Shown: positions 10,523 through 23,874 of the stretch, piece after piece
Position numbering within the stretch: the stretch's first letter is position 1
How the letters are laid out: every line of letters begins with the position of its first letter
Source: Setoptus koraiensis
Taxonomy: Eukaryota; Arthropoda
Direction: 5' to 3'
DNA: 64,000 nt
NCBI GenBank assembly: GCA_048013815.1
Contig: CM106585.1
Span: forward strand, 19,964,001-20,028,000
Program-made: the position numbers and the translations under genes
The notes under the pieces: generated by a model
The model's input: only the letters and a program-made list of their open reading frames with translations
The model's database searches: none
Told to the model about the DNA's origin: nothing

Positions 10523-13500
10523 GACGTCGAGCTACCATCAACGATTCTCAACTCTGATACTTTTTGTATGTGCAAAAAATGGCACGGGAGCTTGGGACAG
10601 GGAGCCTCCTTTATGGGTATGAGGGTTCCCTCGCCAGGGATCGCAATTTTAAGTGGATTGAATTTAGCGCGCAATGGTCCAGGCATCAGTTTTTTCCACC
10701 GTGGGTTCATCGATCAACAATCCAGATGGCGCCACAATCGCGAGATGAAGTGGGGCCCGCCTAACTATGGCGTCTCCTCTACCAATGCCCACGGGTTTTT
10801 GGGTGTTTGCCTCGAGTCTATCAATCGATATATCTCTCTCATCTAGACGTCGGCCAGTTACACATGTTGACATTGCCCAGACGCTGCTACGTGATCAGTG
10901 GAAAATTTGATCCATTTCCGCGATTATAGGATTTGATGCTTGGTTATGTGTCGTGTCCTATAATACATTCACAATTGTGCCATTGCAGTTGACATTGGCG
11001 ATCTGAAGATGTCGCTAGTGAACTCATCATTGTATTGACCGCGGCGAGACAGGAATATTGTTGCCGCTATGCGATCCTTCTTCGTGACAAACAAACAAAC
11101 AGCTAACGCCACCATAAATCAATGTGAGTGCTAATGGTGCAACAATGGTCCACTTGCAACAATTAAATGCATTTTGCATTTATTATCGCGACCACTCAAA
11201 TGGTCCCCGAACAGCCGAGCATCACGAACAGTTGTTAGTTGGTGCAAATTACGTCCAACAACCAGGCAATTAGTCAGTGTTTGTTTAATTATAACCCGGT
11301 ACCATGATCATAATTGCACACCCATGCGGTCATAAAAACCACCGCCAGTTCCCTAGTCGAAGTTCAGTGGTCATTGGGCTACTGTCATGACTACTGGACC
11401 ATCCGGCGAAAGTTGTTAGTTTGAGCACAATTTTCGCTCTCGCTCAAAGTCCGACCATTTTTGTCATTATTCAGATATACGCGCCACTAGCAATTATCGC
11501 TGCGACCATTCCACAAATACACAGAGGAAGCGAGAAATTCTAGCCGGCTAATAATCTTGGCAATATTGTCGCCATAAATCACTAAAAGTTTTGAATTCTT
11601 TGTGCGCCGCTGTCGCGTTCAACAATGACGCCAATTTACAGCAAATTTACAGCGAATTTACAGCAAATTTGTCTGGCATCACGCAATGAGGCTGGCGTAC
11701 AGTAGTAGTGAACACTGGTCCCATTCACTGGCACATACAGTAATATTTGGGTGAATAATCTTCAGTGAATCATCGGCAACGATCACTCGGCCAACGGCGA
11801 CCAACAACCAGATATATTTTCCGAGCTAATTCACAGTATTGCGAAGGGCAGCACGTGGCGCCCACTGCCAGTTACTTATCTCCATCTCCAAAGAGCGCCC
11901 ATGTCCAGCCAGTGAAGGAAGGCGTCACCGTCTCATGACATGTTGTTGTTGTTGTTGCTCAGTCAATCATTTTATTTGTTTGTAATTACACCATCTCGCT
12001 CTCAGCTGACAACTATGATGGCATACAACTGACCAATGGTCAGTCTACCTCTGATGTGTCTTTTTGTCTATGTGTCCCTTCGTTCTCTTGACGGGCGATA
12101 TTTGTAGAGGCATTGCGCGCCATGACACGCGCAAATCACAATTCCACCAATGAATCATAGGCGTCTTATTTGAGAAAAAATCTCTCTAACAGCTCGCTCT
12201 ACAAGGTCCCCGAAATAATATTTACAGATACGAGCAAACATTTCAGTGACTTCTTCCTCGATTGCGATTCGATCCGAAACGGACAGTCTAGACTGGACGC
12301 CGTGATGTATCACATAACATGTCATAATTAAAGGCCCCATAATCACTGGAGGCGGTAGAAACAAAACAATTGTCGTTGTTATGCCGCTCTGGCATTGCTC
12401 TACTTTTGAATTCAAACATTATCAACGTTGTCCACGTGTCCTTCCTGTGCCGTGGCGTTCACCGTCCGAACGCTGTTCTTCTTTGACACATTTTCATTGA
12501 AATGCTTTGCCTCGCAGTGGGCTTGATTATCATTCAGTTCGGCCAATCCAATAGTGACCGGTCGCTGAATTCAGCCACCAATACTCAACAACGATAAAAT
12601 CAACGGTACATAAAAACGGACGAGCACAACGGAAGGGCCAGCTGATGACCATCGACTATGGCCATAGTCACTGGTCATCCATGTACAGTGTAGTTGGGTG
12701 GTACGACCAACACTGGCCCGCTTTCGAGTAAAGCCATTGCTGGATGATGTATTTATTATTTGGCCACCACTAGCACCAGCTGATGATTGTTAACTGTGCC
12801 TGTTAGTGACAAATGAGTGGTCCCGTTCTCTTGTTTCGACATTATTGTTATTATAGTTGCTGTCGCTCCTCGTGCTTGCTGAAAAGAATGTCGATCGCAA
12901 CGGTATATATATATATTTTATCGGAACAGTTGCTGTTGTTGTCGCCGCCGCCAGTTGATGATATATCCAATTTCACTCATCGCTGGACATTGGTAATGCT
13001 AATCATGGTTTTGCCTTATTATTATTTTCATTAATGTGTTCCGTTTGGCTCGCAAACATGTGCTAGCTGTTGTTTGCTGCCGGAGTCCACATGTGGGGCA
13101 CGTTGGATTTAGAGAGTTCAACATTGTGCAACAACAAACATATTTTTTGTATTTGCGAGAGGTAAATGAACACCAACGAGCAAGTCTTCATTATTCTTGG
13201 TCGTTGCTCCTCCAGTAACTCCAAGGTTTATTTAATTTATGATTAACCTCTCTGTGTTTGGTTCACCTCTCAACAGACTAACGGTGCAGATTGCTAGTTG
13301 AGGCGATGACAGGCCTGCTGGCACATCAGCGCTAAAACATATCACAAGTCTCAATCGGCTGGCCAATCTCGGAATCAATCAATAGGTGCTAATCTCTTCT
13401 GGACTACACAGGACTGGTCCCTAATATCCACCATTTCTGTATTTCTCGTATCTTGGCCGGGCGCCATATCATCGCCACCATTATATGTTCTGTGTGACCA

Positions 13501-13795
13501 TCTTGCTCTCATATAACGTTAATGTGTTCTCTTCGGCCGAAAATTTCTCATTGATGTTTACACAAAATTATCTTGTAGTAGAGAATAAACGACACGACCA
13601 TTCGAGATTATCATTTCAAGATTTGTTTATGATGGAGCCATGTTTGTGTTTTAGGCCCGAGCTGACTGTGCCAGAAGTGCATAAATTCAGAGAGAGCTGA
13701 CAAGTTCTGGCGACCAGAGGCCAATGTTCATAACATGTTTCTAATAAAATCCAACTAGCCAGTGTTTATCACGCGATCACACGAAATGCTCAATT

Positions 13796-13851
13796 TTATT
13801 ATTATTATTACGTAGTGTTTATATAATAATATGACGTAATAATAATAATAA
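13796..13851. repeat. Inverted repeat, 18-bp arms, ATT-rich
   Basis: An ATT-repeat arm ending in ACGT (13796-13813) is mirrored by ACGT plus AAT repeats (13834-13851), with a 20-nt spacer. It is partly a microsatellite, but the shared ACGT boundary makes the pairing exact. Confidence 0.7.
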
Positions 13852-14950
13852 CAATTTCGTTGGTAGTTGTCTTGTCGTATACAGATCGAATATAGGACGG
13901 CTCGTCGAATGGTAGCCATAATGGTCATCAGCTGGCGGCAATTTTGAAGTTTTGGCGCGCCCGGCGCGATCCGCAAAAACTGGCCAGGATCACAACTAAA
14001 GTTGGCAGTCACTTTTCGGTGCCCACTCGCTCAAGTGGACGACCGACCACTTCACCATCTCGATCGGAATCGATTCTCCTCAACACGTACACAGTGAAAG
14101 AGAATCGTCATATTCGTATTTCTTTTTCCGATTGGAGGCACATCTGGAAAGAAAAGGTGGTCAGTTCGAGGAAAGAAAAAACTAATTGAACAATCAAATG
14201 GCTCGGAAGAGAACATGTTTGTTTGCTGCTCGACACTCAACTGCGGGCGAATTGAGAAATTTTCGCCAAAGATAGTCGTTGCTGTAAATGGACAGTGAGA
14301 TGGCGAAAATCAGCAAATAAATAAGAATATAATTATATAAGTTTGTCACTATGCACGATGTAAGAACTGTTCTGGAGCAATTACGAAAACTCGGCACAAT
14401 GTGTCCACTTGTGTTCACCACCATGTACTGTCGGATATGTTGTTGTTGTATGGGCCGCTGTGATTATGTGTCGGCAACAATGAAAGCAATCAATTTAGTT
14501 AGAAAAGCATCATAATGACACAACGAGAGACTAAACTGGCTTGCAGCAGCAGCATTTACAACGACAACAAAGAGCACGCGACTGTTTTTGTTTCTTATCG
14601 AGGTGCCCAGATTAACGCTCAATTTATTCGGTCCTATCAACGCGCGAAAAGATCCCATGTTTGAGCCCAGTAAGACGCATGATCGTGTGCCTTTGGCCTG
14701 TGTCCCTCTTCTCCGATGGCCGAGTGTTTGTGTCTGGGCAATGATGGATCAGCGAGGCTCCAACGAAAAAATGATAATATTTCCACTTATACATTACTCA
14801 GTTTGCGCAATGGTGAATGATAACATTCATCATCGGTGGGGAGAAATCACGGTGCTAGTGATTAGATTCGTAGGCAATATATTGGTCGTCACTATTAATC
14901 GGATAAATCTCTTGTTTTGCTGTTGTGTTAGCCCATAGCGACTTATCAAT

Positions 14951-14973
14951 CACACACACACACACACACACAC
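14951..14973. repeat. CA dinucleotide repeat
   Basis: A pure CA run of about 11.5 units. Confidence 0.95.
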
Positions 14974-17900
14974 TGAATCCTGTCGCGAACATGGTGACGC
15001 AACAAGCATTACCCCTACTAGCAGTAGATTGGATCAGATTGGATAATAGTGCTAGCACACCGACTGACCAATGGTCACTGCGACTGTATATCAGCTGCCA
15101 TTCTTGCAGTTGCCATTGTTGATAGAATGGCGCCAGTAAATGTACACTACTGGATTGCTTATTGTCACTTTTAGGGGGAGTACTGGTCACTTTCCGTGTG
15201 TCTATTCCGTGCAGTGGTGTTCGCCGATTTGGGACAACGGAATCAATTTGATCATCATAATGTATGCCGATTGTCACACATGCTGGCCATTGTGCTGTTT
15301 GCTGTCGCTCCAAAAAGTTCATTTCCCTCTCCTGTTTCCTATCCATTTATTCGATCCTTGTTAGCAACGGAAAATCTGAGTTGACACTGCTCTCTGCTGG
15401 TACTATCACCCGCTGACCACTCTCCCCCGCATTTTATGTTTGCGCGCGCTGATTTTGCCATCGGTTCTTGTTTGCCGTAATCCTATGTATTAATGCAAAA
15501 GTAATAAGATATATACCAATAGTATACCAATAGTATTGCGCCATTCTGGCCGTGTCCACTATGACTGCAAACATCGAACGTTCATGACGCATACACACTC
15601 ACATCGGAGGGTTAAGTTGGAGAAATTACACCCCCGCGAAATTGTGATTACCCGAGAGCCATGACTTTGATTTTGCTTTTGTTGATTATTCACTCCATTC
15701 CATGGTGTTCCAGGTCTTTGGTTTTGCTTATTCGCTTTTGCTTGACAATAAATCCAGAAACGGGGGTACAATAGGGCCAAATTGGGTAGAGTAATAGACG
15801 CGGCTGGCGCTGTGAAATATAAAAGAGTGAGTTGTTGGCGAACACGAACAAAAGCATTAGAACACATAAAAATGATTACGATGTGTGATGCAACTTGATC
15901 ATTACCAGCCAGTGATTTGATTCTTTGTTTGTCGGCCGTTACTAACCAGCAGAGATGAAAGAAATAAATTTCCTTCCCTGACTCCCCCACATTGCCCGCC
16001 GACCATTCAAGGCCAATGAACCTAGATGATAACTATTATAATAGGCGCGTGACCATATTGACCAACGGTCAGTTTGCTGGTGCCCCGTTGCTGTTACTGC
16101 CGATCAACGGATATTTTGTGTTGTGTCGTTTTGTTTCCCTTGCCTGAATGATGATTGAGCATTGTCTTGAGTTTGTCACCGAAGCAATAACCATGGACAC
16201 ATTTTGGCGATATCCATCTTTCGTTTGTGTGGCTATTCTCCAGGAACAAAATTGCTTGCTGGATCAGCTTCTACTGGTGTCCACCAGTTATGGCCAATAT
16301 TATATCGGCGATATAGGTACATATGCTGGTCCATCTATTTTGTTGTTGCTGTTGCTACTAAGTTTAGTTTTCACTCTCTCATCATAGTTGCGCCAAAAGC
16401 GATTTCTGTTCTGAAGCACATCCACTCGAACAAACAATATTCTCAATTTATTCTGCAATCTTCTTTTTATGCAATAGTCCCCAGTTTCGTAATAATTCGC
16501 TAATGATTCCGAGCCATTCAAGCTTACGTCACAATCTAACTCAAGCGGCAGTAACATGTGTGACTATTGGCGCAAACAAAATCACGAGCTATAAGATGAG
16601 CGTAACAAATTGGCAGAGCGAATGGTTTCTAAAAGGTCTCAGAGAAAAGCGGGGGCGACCGTGGCGCCAATAGTCTCCAATTGTGTTCCTATCCGTATTG
16701 TAGTGGTGAAATTCTTCGGATCTGCCAACAAATACTTTCGACGTTTGCCCTGCCTGCAATAGTTACAGCTTCGTCTCATAATATGAGACTCCTATGGCCG
16801 TTGCGCAATAACAAGATTGATATTCACATTATTGATTTTTCTGTGTGGGCAAATCATTATTAGCGAGCTTCAGAGCAGCTATGCAGAGCAGTTGATTTTG
16901 GTTTCACAGTTTTGTTAGTTAGTGTATCTGACATTGTGATGAATTACTTTTCGCCAATAGAGGTGACGGATAAACTGACCAATGACTTGTCTGTAATGCC
17001 GAATCGGCGCTTCTATTCCGATGCAAACTGTAGAGATTCCGAATAATTCAACAAGGCCCAGTTGAACTATGGCACAATAAGCGTATTCGTTCAAGTGCCG
17101 GATCTTTCCAGAGGTGGGATAATCTCATCACAGTTGGAGCCAGATGATTGGAGGCCCCAAGAGCAGTGGCTTGGCAGGTTTGGAGAGCGCGCGATTTGAA
17201 ATGGTCAAAATGGCCGCATTATGGTTGGGCGTAAAAGTTTGCTGATTGAGGATATTGATTCGATCATATTAATATGCTTGTCTTTTGTTAGACATTGACC
17301 ATCGAAAAATGAATTGATTCCGCAAGCCACCATCACAGAATCGGTGGCTGCATCAATGTCGAACGGCGTAATGACTGGCCCAGGCCCCTATAATCGGATG
17401 CTTCATAGTAGAGGATTGATCTTGTGGGGCCACGCGAACTGTTCGCCTCGCCTACGTGCTACACCGGCTAATGTGTTAACCATTTATACTATACGCCACT
17501 ATACACAGTAATAGTTGGTGCAGCCGAGACTGGATGAATTGGATGGATTATTTAGAGCATACACGTGCGCTTGGTGGTCACAACAAATGCTTGGATGTTC
17601 TAGAATTTCATTACTGTCAGCTCAAGCTAAACTGGCGAGTTCTTTGCTGGACGATGGCCGCTGAGCGACAGCAGCGGCCCGCAGCCCGCAAAAAAGCGTT
17701 ATCTGAGAGGCAATTCTAAAGGAGGAAGCAGCCAAAAGCGTTGCAACACTTGGGTGGCATATATGGGTGCTATGCAATCCATATAGGACAGTCGATACGC
17801 TGGTGACGGCTCCGTCATTGCCCACACCGAAATGTGTGGTGGGCTGCAGTTTTTTTCTCGTTTTGATCTTTCTGATTTTAAAAAAATGCAACTCTGTTTA

Positions 17901-17989
17901 TAGGTTTAAAATAAACTGCTCGCAACTCGATTTATACCGTGCGTGCGTGTGTGTGAGGATTTTTTAAGAAACTACATTCGGTTACAAGC

Positions 17990-18250
17990 AACGCGCGCAT
18001 CCACGTTACGTAACTCACTTGACGGCGGCTCACATTGTACGCTAACGGGCCTATATAACGGGTCCTCTTGCAGCGTGCTGACAGTGCTGCTTGCTTGTGA
18101 TTGCTGCTTGACTTGTTATGTAACTTGCAACTAACAAGCGAGAAATGTTTTCCAAGAAACTCGCTGGTGTTTATTTCTTGCTAGAAACAAACTAGTGCCA
18201 CGCCCTGCTGGCTTGCGACGGACTCCAGGCTTACATTACGTAATCAAGTA
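17990..18250 (+). promoter_or_regulatory. Promoter-like island: TATATAA plus three RTTAYGTAAY motifs
   Basis: A GC-richer island inside the gene-poor stretch carries GTTACGTAAC (18005-18014), GTTATGTAAC (18115-18124) and ATTACGTAAT (18235-18244), with a CCTATATAACGGG TATA-like element near 18050. No ORF follows convincingly. It is a candidate promoter or enhancer only. Confidence 0.25.
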
Positions 18251-19722
18251 TACATATAGCGAGTCGTGTGTCGATGGCAGCATCTCTTTGTGTGTTGAAT
18301 GTGGACGCAAGCTCAAACGCGCTTCGATAAGCTAGCTCTGAGAAGGATTTTGTTGCAAGTTGCACTGGTGATAGGTTGCCATAGTGGATGTCGTCGCCTG
18401 GTACCCCAACGGATGGGTCAAGCGAAGGCGTGGCCGGGGTACTATGACTCAATCGGTGTGATGACATTGGTGTCGGACACAACAACACTCCGTCCGTGCT
18501 GGCGATGTGCACGGCTAAGGCTGCCAGCGTTCGAATGGCTCGGAATGGGGCCCAACAGGGTTGTGTGGTGCGAATTGAGTTTTGTTGCATTTTGTTGGCG
18601 ATCAAATATTGTTGCTGAAATCTCTATGCTCCGAGTGTGCCTTGTCTCACGCACAACACCTATCAATTTTTGGCTAATAGTGACGACCAGACTGATACTT
18701 TGCTAGTTTTGACGCGCTTGCATCAGAGTGGAGCCGTTGCGTCAAAATTTTGCTGTTTATGTCTCTATGATGTGAGCAGACCCACCTACAATTGGCACCT
18801 CTGTTGTTGTTTTCGGCGATGTGTTTTGGCATGGCCCACCATGCGCTGCCCGTTATCCGGTTATTTTATGGACCATTGTTTTTGTTGTTGCCGTTGTTGA
18901 TTGACGCCGCACAAACCAGGTGATTCGCAAACTAATAAATGTCTTGTGTTTTATCTCGCAAAGAACAATGCAAAATTTTGGCCGCGCTGGCGGCATTACG
19001 AATGGGCAGCAGCTGGACAGCGTGGACGATCGGTATATGCGCTATATATTTGCCGATAGGTAGTATATTTGCGATTGTAGCCCGAGTATGTTGTTGCCGG
19101 TGAAAGCCGATTCCTCCTGATCATAGTCAATTAATGAATTCATTACAGCCAGAGACGAGAGTTTCGTCCGCATTCGCGATGAGGTACGGGTAAGTCACGA
19201 CCGGCATGATGGTGCAATCTTGCTCGCCAGTCCGCTGGGCAACTCTCGCTAATGATAACGGTCCGATTGGAATGAACAATTTGCTAATAGCAGCAGCAGC
19301 AGCGGCGGCGGCATTGGTGGCAACAGTAGTTGCTGTAGAAGCGCTTGCTTCACCATCAACAACAATGGTGGTGGCAGCACTGCTCTGGCACGATCAAAGT
19401 GGTCCCACTACTTTGGCCACTGCCGCCGACCAGCAATGACCAGCTCTGACCAGCACTGACCGGCACTGACCAGCACAAACGGGACTAACGGTGCACACCA
19501 GCAAACTTGCTCCGTTCCATCCTGTTCGCTCCATCTCCGGTGGCGGCATGGTGCCCGAGCCAATCCTATCATCTTATGATGACCAAACAGCGGCGCTGGC
19601 TCCCAGTGGCCACAACTGAACACAAATCGACAACATACGCAACTAGCGCAATATATGCGCAACCTCATCCGTCGGAATAAATGAATGACCAGTGGTCATT
19701 GTTGTCACTGAAAGTCTCTTTC

Positions 19723-19752
19723 GCTCTCTCTCTCTCTCTCTCTCTCGCTCTC
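19723..19752. repeat. CT dinucleotide repeat
   Basis: CT run of about 14 units with a CG interruption. Confidence 0.9.
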
Positions 19753-20660
19753 CGTGTCGCTCTCTCGCCGTGGCTCTTCCGAACCATTTGCCACCGCTGT
19801 TGCGCGCACAATCATGATCGGAACACACACACACACGCCAGCAGCGCAAACAGCCCCACATGCAAACGAACCTGAAAGGTGGCCCCAATCCGCCCACGCG
19901 TTTGTTCGTGTATTCGAGACAACTATCGCAACGATGCCGATAACTTGCGTTGTCGTTGCTGCAGAAGCAATGTGCGCTGCTGCCATTAATGTTGCTGCAT
20001 TCGTTAGCGAGTCGCCATTGTGGCCGTCATTGTTCGCGTCGGCCGACCAAAAACCGGAAACAAGCGGCCGATAGCGCGCGCGCGCGCGGGCTACCAGCTA
20101 GTGTTTTGTCGCGTGTCAACCCCCATCGATTGTTTATCTGTCATCGACAATCCATTTCTCTATGATCATCACTATGTGTCATGTCCACCACGGGCCGCAC
20201 CGTGCTGGTCATTGTCCAGTCCAGTGACGACTGACCACTCGCAGCAGCGACCGTTGCTCATCTATCGACAAAGCAAACATTAGGGCGTAAAGTGGTAGTA
20301 GGTGCCCCCGCTGTCCTGTCTGCCTGTCCCCGCTCTTGGCTCCCCAGTCCAGTGTTTACGCCGCATTATTGATTCCAAGTTCCAAACACCCTTACACAAA
20401 ATGGGGCCCCTTGTCAGTGCGCATGCTCCCGCTGGACGAGGGTGGGGGCAAGCACTGAGTTGCATTGTAGAGGGGAGGTCAAGTAAAAGTTGCGCATATC
20501 TACAGCAGCTCATTAATGCCTCTCGTTTTTGCTCTAGTTACACTCGCAACACCAATACAACTCTCGTCCATCGCTGATGGCGGTCACTTCGCCAGCTTCA
20601 TTACATAACACAGGAATATCCAGAGCTCCAGAGGGCTGGTGCTTTATGGTTTATAAGTAA

Positions 20661-20692
20661 ACACACACACACACACATACGCACACACACAC
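20661..20692. repeat. AC dinucleotide repeat
   Basis: AC run interrupted once by ATACGC. Confidence 0.95.
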
Positions 20693-21829
20693 CACCGTCC
20701 AGTGAAACAGTTAAACGAAGTAGAGCGGCAATGCGCTGCTTGCCTCGCTCCGTTGAAGCTGTTATAGACCGATTTGACCTATAACGGGCCCCTTCCAGCC
20801 AACATCACAGCCGAGAGCATAGTTGCACAACTTTATCCAATTCGATTCATTCGGATATCACCACCAGCAACATCAGATATGTAGTCCGTCACTCAGTTTT
20901 GGTTGGGCCCTTTCGACATCCTGTTATGTAAGTCGAAATGGCCCGACCGCGGCAAGCCATTGCCGGCGGTGAATGTTGTCGATATCGCCCACGACACTAC
21001 GCAAAACAACAGATGAAAAGAAATATTCTATAACGATCAACAGTCTCACGAACCACATATCCCGAGATACCCCAGTATGAGTGTATAAGTTCTAGTCAGC
21101 AGGACATTATGCATCGCAAGCCATATCAGCATCACTCAAATGCACATGTACTGATTGGTTCGCCTGGCAGCAATCCTAGCGATTCAAGCAAACATTATCC
21201 AACTTGAAAAAAACCAATCATCCAGTACATTCAACTATCTGAAACTTTCTACCACCAATTGCTGTCACGACCAATTGAGCTGAAATCTGTCAAGATTGAC
21301 GCTCCGAAAATGTGCCCAAAACAGTACATACGGAACTGATCAATTAGTCATCAGAAACAATTATCATTGGTACCATTGAGCAAAAATCAAAAATAGCATC
21401 AAGTGTGTCCATATTATGCGAAAGGAAAGATGTGCCGGTTGGGGTCAGCCAGAAAGTCAGTTGAAACATGTTTAGAGAATCAGATAGAAGTCCATCGCTT
21501 TTGTGTTGGAGTTCAAGAAACTCAAACTCATCTGACTAATCGACGACCAATAACTTTATAACATTTTGAAATCCATATGTGTGACCGCTTGTGCATGTTC
21601 ATCGAATCAAAACCAATCAAGTGTAATGTATTCAATCAAACCATAATCAAACAATCAATAAAGATGACTTGTTAGCAATAGTAAGCTTGTACACACACAC
21701 ACCAAAAAATGACAATATAGGCGAACGCTGGCCCGTCGCACATTCCGAGCGCCTCATTCCGCCATCTTGGTAGGAAGGTCATAGCCTTTTGCGAGATCAA
21801 TATAGGGCTAAAAATTATCGTGTTTTCTC

Positions 21830-23608
21830 TCAATTCTGCTTCTCTTTTATTGTGGCTTTTGATTGTCTCCGATACAAGAAGAAGGCCTTGATTAGACGAA
21901 GAATTGAAATTCCTATTGGAAATGACAATGGCATGAAGAGTGGAAAGTATATTGCATATTTTTGATCATGTGGAAAGTATAACAACTCAAGTAATGATGG
22001 ATCAAAGAATGCAGATTCTGACAATTCGTAGGCCTTGCTACTCAAACGATAAGCGTCAACAATATTTCCCGATTCAATGGACGCTAAGGATTGCAAACTG
22101 AGCTTCGAAGCTTGTGTCATTTTGTTGGCAACATCTCTCTCAATCACTATGTTAGACACCTTGTCAACCAGATCCTTTATGGATTCAAGTGACTTGCATG
22201 TCTTACTCAATTTTGCCATTGTCATTACAGCCAAAAGCGAATCTATTTCCCATTTTGTGAAGAAGACGTCCTTCTTAAAACATTGGCTATGAATGTTAGT
22301 CCAAGAAAATCCTAATAGGTGTCTGTAGAGAGTACGCAGGCCAAGAACTAAATTTTTGTCATTGTTCCATATGAGCATTGAGTTGGAATCTGAGCTAACC
22401 AAAAGACTTTGCTTGTTAATATGGGCTTCATCAAATGTTTTTGATGTCTGGTGAAACAAGATCTCCGGTCGTCCCAAACTAGGTAAGAGTAATAACAGGT
22501 GGTAGATGTGTTTCTCCTGATGTTCACTTATTCTTGAACGGACGGAGTTTATAAATTGGCGATACTTTCTGATATCGAACAAACGATAGTCTGGCGTTGT
22601 CTGATTTTTAGTCTGCTTCACTATGGCCTGATCGAGTATTTTTTTATCAAATGAATTGAAAACTAATTGAGATTTCACCTTGATATTGACCAATTCAGTC
22701 AATTCCGGATAGGTTTCCCGCACATTCTTCTTGATTAGAGAATGAACCCGCTCAGCTTTTGAGCTAAGTACGTCGAGATCTCTGAACTCATCGTCATTTT
22801 CAGCTATCATATTGACAACTAGATCCAGTTCTGAACTGAGTAAATGATTGATTTGCTTGATGTCAATCGAGTTGAGATATGTCTCACGAACTGCATCCAT
22901 GATTAGTCTAGACGATGTCTGAGGTCGGTCTTTTTCTGGCAATATGGTGCTAGGACAAACAAACACAAAACGTTCAAGTCCTAATGTGAATGAATGGGCT
23001 TTCTGGCAATAGTTGTCATAGTGTTGCTCATCGATAAGATAAACCCACAATCTGAATCTGTTATTTTCCGCGTGTACAGCTGATAATTTTTTCTCCATGT
23101 TCCTGAGATATTCACCATTTTTTACATTGTTTTCTCGATGCGCCTCCGAGAAAATCTGAAGCTCCTCGGCCAAAGGTCTTCTGACTCTCCAATGGAAGTC
23201 ATAATGTAAGTTATTGACGGATAATTCGCTACTTGGCAGCAACTCTCTTAACGATCTGGCAAACTCCTCACTTGGCTGTTTCTCTTGTGACCTCTCCAAC
23301 AACACGATAGATATGTCTAGTTTCAACCTCGATCCATTGTTGTTGCTAACTAATGATTTGATATCGGGGAGTGGATGCCTTGCAACGGAACAAGTCCAAA
23401 ACCAAACAGGGACTCCAATGCCGAATATAACTATCAAGTAGAATACTGAAGACAACAAGCTTGGAGGGTGCAAATAATCCTCTTCACGTTTACCACCGGT
23501 CGCCTTGCTGGCTCCAGCGTGTGAGGAATTGTCATCGGATGTGCTGAGTCCGACAAGCCTAGTCAGGAGGCGGGGAATAAATAGAATCTTGTTAGTTACG
23601 GTCGTCAT
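21830..23608 (-). CDS. PIGS: GPI transamidase component PIG-S
   Basis: A subunit of the ER GPI-transamidase complex, which attaches GPI anchors to proteins after removal of their C-terminal signal. The 592-aa single-exon frame is close to the usual family length of about 550. It has the PIG-S layout: a short cytosolic N-terminus, one membrane segment (about residues 52-75, SVFYLIVIFGIGVPVWFW), the family GVPVW then LPDI motif, a large lumenal domain, and a second C-terminal membrane segment (about 548-575, IYFPLFMPLSFPIGISIL) with a basic tail. The ATG has AGATCCATC context and is the first in frame. It lies on the same strand as WDR33, whose stop is 266 bp upstream, so each gene probably has its own promoter. 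Confidence 0.88.
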   Translation of the reverse strand: MTTVTNKILFIPRLLTRLVGLSTSDDNSSHAGASKATGGKREEDYLHPPSLLSSVFYLIVIFGIGVPVWFWTCSVARHPLPDIKSLVSNNNGSRLKLDISIVLLERSQEKQPSEEFARSLRELLPSSELSVNNLHYDFHWRVRRPLAEELQIFSEAHRENNVKNGEYLRNMEKKLSAVHAENNRFRLWVYLIDEQHYDNYCQKAHSFTLGLERFVFVCPSTILPEKDRPQTSSRLIMDAVRETYLNSIDIKQINHLLSSELDLVVNMIAENDDEFRDLDVLSSKAERVHSLIKKNVRETYPELTELVNIKVKSQLVFNSFDKKILDQAIVKQTKNQTTPDYRLFDIRKYRQFINSVRSRISEHQEKHIYHLLLLLPSLGRPEILFHQTSKTFDEAHINKQSLLVSSDSNSMLIWNNDKNLVLGLRTLYRHLLGFSWTNIHSQCFKKDVFFTKWEIDSLLAVMTMAKLSKTCKSLESIKDLVDKVSNIVIERDVANKMTQASKLSLQSLASIESGNIVDAYRLSSKAYELSESAFFDPSLLELLYFPHDQKYAIYFPLFMPLSFPIGISILRLIKAFFLYRRQSKATIKEKQN

Positions 23609-23874
23609 GATGGATCTAAAGTTATTTCAAACAATAAATATTACACTGGTGGTCGAGGATAAAAACATGAACACAGCTAAATGTCAAAAACTAACCCTGA
23701 AAGTGAAAGGGATGAATAGCGCGAAACTCAAACCGGCATCGGCTTTTTGTCGCCGTATCGGTTTGAGGGGTACCGAACTAAATGAATTCCCATAGTAAAA
23801 AATGGGATCAAGATTGTTTAGAAAAACTTCGAAACAAATGGAATTTGAAGCTGCTACTATGTACTTTATTAAAT

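Larger units (their letters stand above)
10847..21829. other. Gene-poor intergenic stretch (about 11 kb)
   Basis: No ORF longer than about 135 codons and none with a recognisable domain. I found no clear tRNA or rRNA gene by eye. Contents are simple repeats, an AT-rich inverted repeat near 13.8 kb, recurrent near-palindromes of the form TGACCANTGGTCA, and a short GC-richer island at 17.99-18.25 kb. Regulatory DNA for Blimp-1 or unrecognised non-coding RNA remains possible. Confidence 0.6.

Noticed and set aside
12155-12415. 86-codon minus-strand ORF with a helical-looking C-terminus
   Set aside because: No family recognised, no supporting neighbours, and of a length expected by chance in 11 kb.
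16692-16725. Short string resembling the 18S rRNA segment GAGGTGAAATTCTTGGATC
   Set aside because: Only about 20 bp match, with one mismatch and one insertion; the surrounding bases do not follow 18S, so chance is more likely than an rRNA fragment.
18231-18605. 124-codon minus-strand ORF in the gene-poor stretch
   Set aside because: Overlapped by a 135-codon ORF on the other strand; no domain or signal peptide.
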